Of a DNA stretch of 64,000 bases, positions 61,293 to 64,000 are shown piece by piece. A program made the translations under genes and the position numbers. Origin of the DNA: Sphingobacterium oryzagri (lineage in GTDB: Bacteria; Bacteroidota; Bacteroidia; Sphingobacteriales; Sphingobacteriaceae); contig NZ_CP117880.1 of assembly GCF_028736175.1 (NCBI RefSeq), forward strand, positions 3,224,001 through 3,288,000. The letters are read 5' to 3'. A model generated the notes under the pieces. The model was not told where the DNA came from, ran no database searches, and was given only the letters and a program-made list of their open reading frames with translations. Each line of letters starts with the position of its first letter. The stretch's first letter is position 1.

Positions 61293-64000
61293 CTACTTCA
61301 CCGAACCGAGCGTAACCACGATCTGATTCTTTAGATTAATTAATTTTTTAATAGATGTATTAATGTTTGTCAAATCAGCATCTTTCAACAGCTGCGGATA
61401 CGTGAGAACGTCCGAAAGCGGTTCTTTGCTAGTTAGTTGCCCCTTGATGTATGACAGCCAAAAATCATTGGACTTCAGCTGCAAATCAAACACCCGTGCT
61501 TCTTCCGCTTTAAATTTGCTCAGTTCCGTTGCGTTCATACCATTTGATTTGATCAGACGCATTTCTTCCTCTACGGCTTTAATCAATTCATCTTTTCTTT
61601 CCGGGTCGCAACCGAAAGCAATGGTGATGCTATATACACTCTGCGGAAATTTTGATTTCGTTAAGCGTACTGATGGTGAGTATACGCCACTCTCCTTCTT
61701 ACGTAAGCGTTCGATAAGGCGAAAATCAAGTAGCGCTTTTAATGCATCCAGGCTGATGTTGTTTTGATCGTTATATACGTAATCGTCACTGAACACCAGC
61801 TGTACCGTGCCTTTATCGCCTTGTCCAAGCAGCAGATCTTTTCTAATCGAACCTTTCGGTATGCGAATATTCAGGTCGCGTGCATTTTCGCTCGACTTAT
61901 TAGCGGGCAGCGAGCCTAAATATTTCACTGTTAGCTGGCGCAACGAATCAACGTTTACGTTGCCTACAAAGAGAAACGTAAAATCTGCTGCGTTGGCAAA
62001 ACGTTCGTCAAAGATTTCTTTCACGCGGCTACTGTCAATTTTATCAAACGTGGCTAGCGTAGTGGGCTGTCTGCGGTAATGGTAATTGCCTAAGACATTA
62101 TTCAGCGTATCCGCAAATGCCCGATTTGGATCAACTGTACGATTACGCATCGCTGTGCGCGCACGCTCGAGAATCACATTGTAGCGGGATGTGTCTAGCC
62201 TACTTTTGGTCATGTACAAATGGAGCATACCCAATCCAGCTTCCAGATCTTTGCCAATACTGGCCCCGCTAAATCCCTCTTCGCGCTCGCCAATGTAAGG
62301 AATTACCTGCACGGCTTTTGCATTTAAAAACTGGCTTAATTGATTGGCGTTCAAATTGCCCAAACCACTACTTGACACAAATGCCGGCGCATTCATCGCG
62401 GAGTGATAGTCCACGTCTTCGTACAAGGAACTTCCTCCCGGACTAAAGGCCGAGAAAAGTATTTCGTCGTTCTTGAAATCGGTAGGCTTGACGTAGATAT
62501 GCACGCCGTTGTTCAACTTCCAGTGCACAAGAGATAAATCTTTAAAATCTTTTTCTTCAACAACTTTACCGGCCTGCGGTAAATCTTGCATCAGCGTTTC
62601 AACTGCGCGTTCCCGCACATATGGCGTTGGTTCCGTAGCGGCAATCTCATCCGTCCAGCTCCGCAAATCTTGCTGCGTAGGTAAGATAACATCTTGTTTA
62701 TCCGCCGCCATCACCATAAAAATACGGTCGGGCTCTGCTGCGAATGTCTTTAGATAGGTGTGCACATCGGCTGCCGAGATGTTGTCGAGGATAACAGATT
62801 GCAGGTCAAGTTCATCTTTGTACGACATATACGTATCGCCCTGCAAAAAATGCTGCACATATTTTTCGACTAAAGTGCCCGATTCAATTTTATCACTTTC
62901 CTGGCGAAGCACACGCATCTGTGTTTTAAGGCGATCTTTAGCGTCATCAAATTCATCCGCTGTAAATCCGTGCCGTTGCGCCCTAATAAACTCTTTCCAG
63001 GCGGCCTTAAAACCTTCTTCCCATTTTTCAGGCGAAAGGGAAACGCTAAAATTAAGCGTTTCTATGCCCGCTAAAAAACCTGCAGACGAAACTTGTGTTC
63101 CTAAATAGGGAAGCTTTCCGCCTCGTGCTATCTCCTGATATCGGGAAGCGAAAAGGTTATTCATAATACGCTGTATGATTCTTTCCCGCAAACCATCTAC
63201 ATCCGTCAATGGCTTCGTCTTACGCTTGACAAAATAGTCAATGCGATAGTTTGAAAATTCTTTATCTTTCACTTGCAAGAAGCGTAACGAATCGATCAAA
63301 TTAATCGGATATTGCGGTCTTTCGACTACATGTTGTGGATTTTTCAAATCAGCAAAAAGCGCTTTAACTTGGTGCTCTACCATGTTCACGTCAATATCGC
63401 CGACGATCACGAGCGCCTGTAGATCTGGCCGATACCAACGCTTATAAAAATCGTGCAGCACGCTGATGTCTACTTTAGCAATTACCTCATCCAGACCTAT
63501 GGGCAAGCGCTCTGCGTAACGCGAATAGTTATACAACGTAGGCATGTATTGCTGGCTCATTCGGCCTTGCGCATTCTGTTGAAGCCGTTTCTCTTCCAAG
63601 ATAACGCCCCGCTCCTTTTCAAACTCTTCTTTTTCTAATAATGCTTCAGACGTCCAGTCGCGCATGATCTTCAAACCATTTTGCCAAAGCTCCGGATCAT
63701 CCGTAGGAATAGGCAACTGATAGACCGTTTGATCAAACGAAGTGTACGCATTGAGATCAGCACCAAAGCGCACGCCCGATTTTTCCAGATAGTCGATAAG
63801 TTCATTTTTCGGAAAGTTTTTCGTGCCTTTAAAATTCATATGCTCCAGGAAGTGCGCTAAACCTCTTTCGTTTTCCTCTTCCAATATCGATCCCACTTTA
63901 TTCACCAGGTAGAGCACGGCGCGGTTCTCCGGCTTTTTGTTTTTCTTTATAAAATACCGGAATCCGTTATCCAGTTTTCCTTCTCTGACGGAAGTATCTC
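61293..64000 (-). CDS. M16 (insulinase) family zinc peptidase, 5' end outside the window
   Basis: About 900 residues are visible; the frame stays open to the window edge (…VREGKLDNGFRYFIKKN…), so the signal peptide and start lie beyond 64000. The zinc site is intact: HFLEH in GLAHFLEHMNFKGTKNF (inverted HxxEH), with the distal Glu ligand in FEKERGVILEEKRLQ. Two M16 catalytic-like halves and a second inactive half follow the usual layout (SRVKEIFDERFANAADFTFLFVGNVN; QLVFSDDYVYN; VYSPSVRLTKSKFPQSVYSITIAFGC). It is typical of Bacteroidota periplasmic 'insulinase family' proteases of ~930 residues degrading peptides. Stands 400 bases from fecR on the same strand. Confidence 0.93.
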   Translation of the reverse strand, partial: DTSVREGKLDNGFRYFIKKNKKPENRAVLYLVNKVGSILEEENERGLAHFLEHMNFKGTKNFPKNELIDYLEKSGVRFGADLNAYTSFDQTVYQLPIPTDDPELWQNGLKIMRDWTSEALLEKEEFEKERGVILEEKRLQQNAQGRMSQQYMPTLYNYSRYAERLPIGLDEVIAKVDISVLHDFYKRWYRPDLQALVIVGDIDVNMVEHQVKALFADLKNPQHVVERPQYPINLIDSLRFLQVKDKEFSNYRIDYFVKRKTKPLTDVDGLRERIIQRIMNNLFASRYQEIARGGKLPYLGTQVSSAGFLAGIETLNFSVSLSPEKWEEGFKAAWKEFIRAQRHGFTADEFDDAKDRLKTQMRVLRQESDKIESGTLVEKYVQHFLQGDTYMSYKDELDLQSVILDNISAADVHTYLKTFAAEPDRIFMVMAADKQDVILPTQQDLRSWTDEIAATEPTPYVRERAVETLMQDLPQAGKVVEEKDFKDLSLVHWKLNNGVHIYVKPTDFKNDEILFSAFSPGGSSLYEDVDYHSAMNAPAFVSSSGLGNLNANQLSQFLNAKAVQVIPYIGEREEGFSGASIGKDLEAGLGMLHLYMTKSRLDTSRYNVILERARTAMRNRTVDPNRAFADTLNNVLGNYHYRRQPTTLATFDKIDSSRVKEIFDERFANAADFTFLFVGNVNVDSLRQLTVKYLGSLPANKSSENARDLNIRIPKGSIRKDLLLGQGDKGTVQLVFSDDYVYNDQNNISLDALKALLDFRLIERLRKKESGVYSPSVRLTKSKFPQSVYSITIAFGCDPERKDELIKAVEEEMRLIKSNGMNATELSKFKAEEARVFDLQLKSNDFWLSYIKGQLTSKEPLSDVLTYPQLLKDADLTNINTSIKKLINLKNQIVVTLGSVK

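Overview
The window looks like a chromosomal segment of a Bacteroidota bacterium, most likely Sphingobacteriaceae (Sphingobacterium/Pedobacter-like). The evidence is three SusC/SusD outer-membrane uptake loci, each with a FecR-type anti-sigma factor, several ECF sigma factors, many SPII lipoproteins, and promoters of the Bacteroidota form TTTG-N19-TAnnTTTG. I saw no rRNA, tRNA, transposase, integrase, phage or CRISPR signal.

Layout. 1-2.6 kb: minus-strand operon DUF4198 / DUF3325 / DUF3649 / PepSY, a set linked to siderophore-iron uptake. 2.8-7.6 kb: Hsp20, small membrane proteins, an ECF sigma factor with a membrane partner, OsmC, and an AraC regulator upstream of a short-chain dehydrogenase. 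7.8-10.4 kb: two adjacent ankyrin-repeat proteins, the second ending in a SHOCT-like domain. 10.6-12.95 kb: a compact promoter-terminator unit (candidate ~65-nt RNA), then a gene-free tandem array of a ~565-bp hairpin-rich repeat. 13-17.6 kb: pterin dehydratase, two paralogous tiny membrane proteins, an AI-2E family protein, a small lipoprotein and a NYN-domain protein.

18-25.6 kb: locus 1, ECF sigma / FecR / SusC / SusD / Tat-exported purple-acid-phosphatase-like enzyme, probably for phosphoester scavenging. 25.7-27.5 kb: SRPBCC protein, glutathione peroxidase, degenerate repeats, TatA. 27.7-35.9 kb: locus 2, FecR / SusC / SusD / surface lipoprotein, with an ECF sigma gene at the far end. 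36-44 kb: small regulators, GH84 hexosaminidase, a second AI-2E protein, PQQ-type sugar dehydrogenase, aldo/keto reductase. 44.3-51.4 kb: a phytate-type operon (TPR-HTH regulator, TonB-dependent receptor, beta-helix lipoprotein, beta-propeller phytase). 51.7-60.9 kb: locus 3, FecR / SusC / SusD / inactive-looking metallopeptidase lipoprotein / FISUMP lipoprotein / TlpA-like thioredoxin. 61.3 kb to the end: an M16 peptidase running off the window.

The main themes are outer-membrane nutrient import controlled by sigma/anti-sigma pairs and two separate organophosphate-acquisition systems about 20 kb apart. The least explained part is the repeat array with its upstream promoter: its stem-loops keep base pairing while the arm sequence changes between copies.
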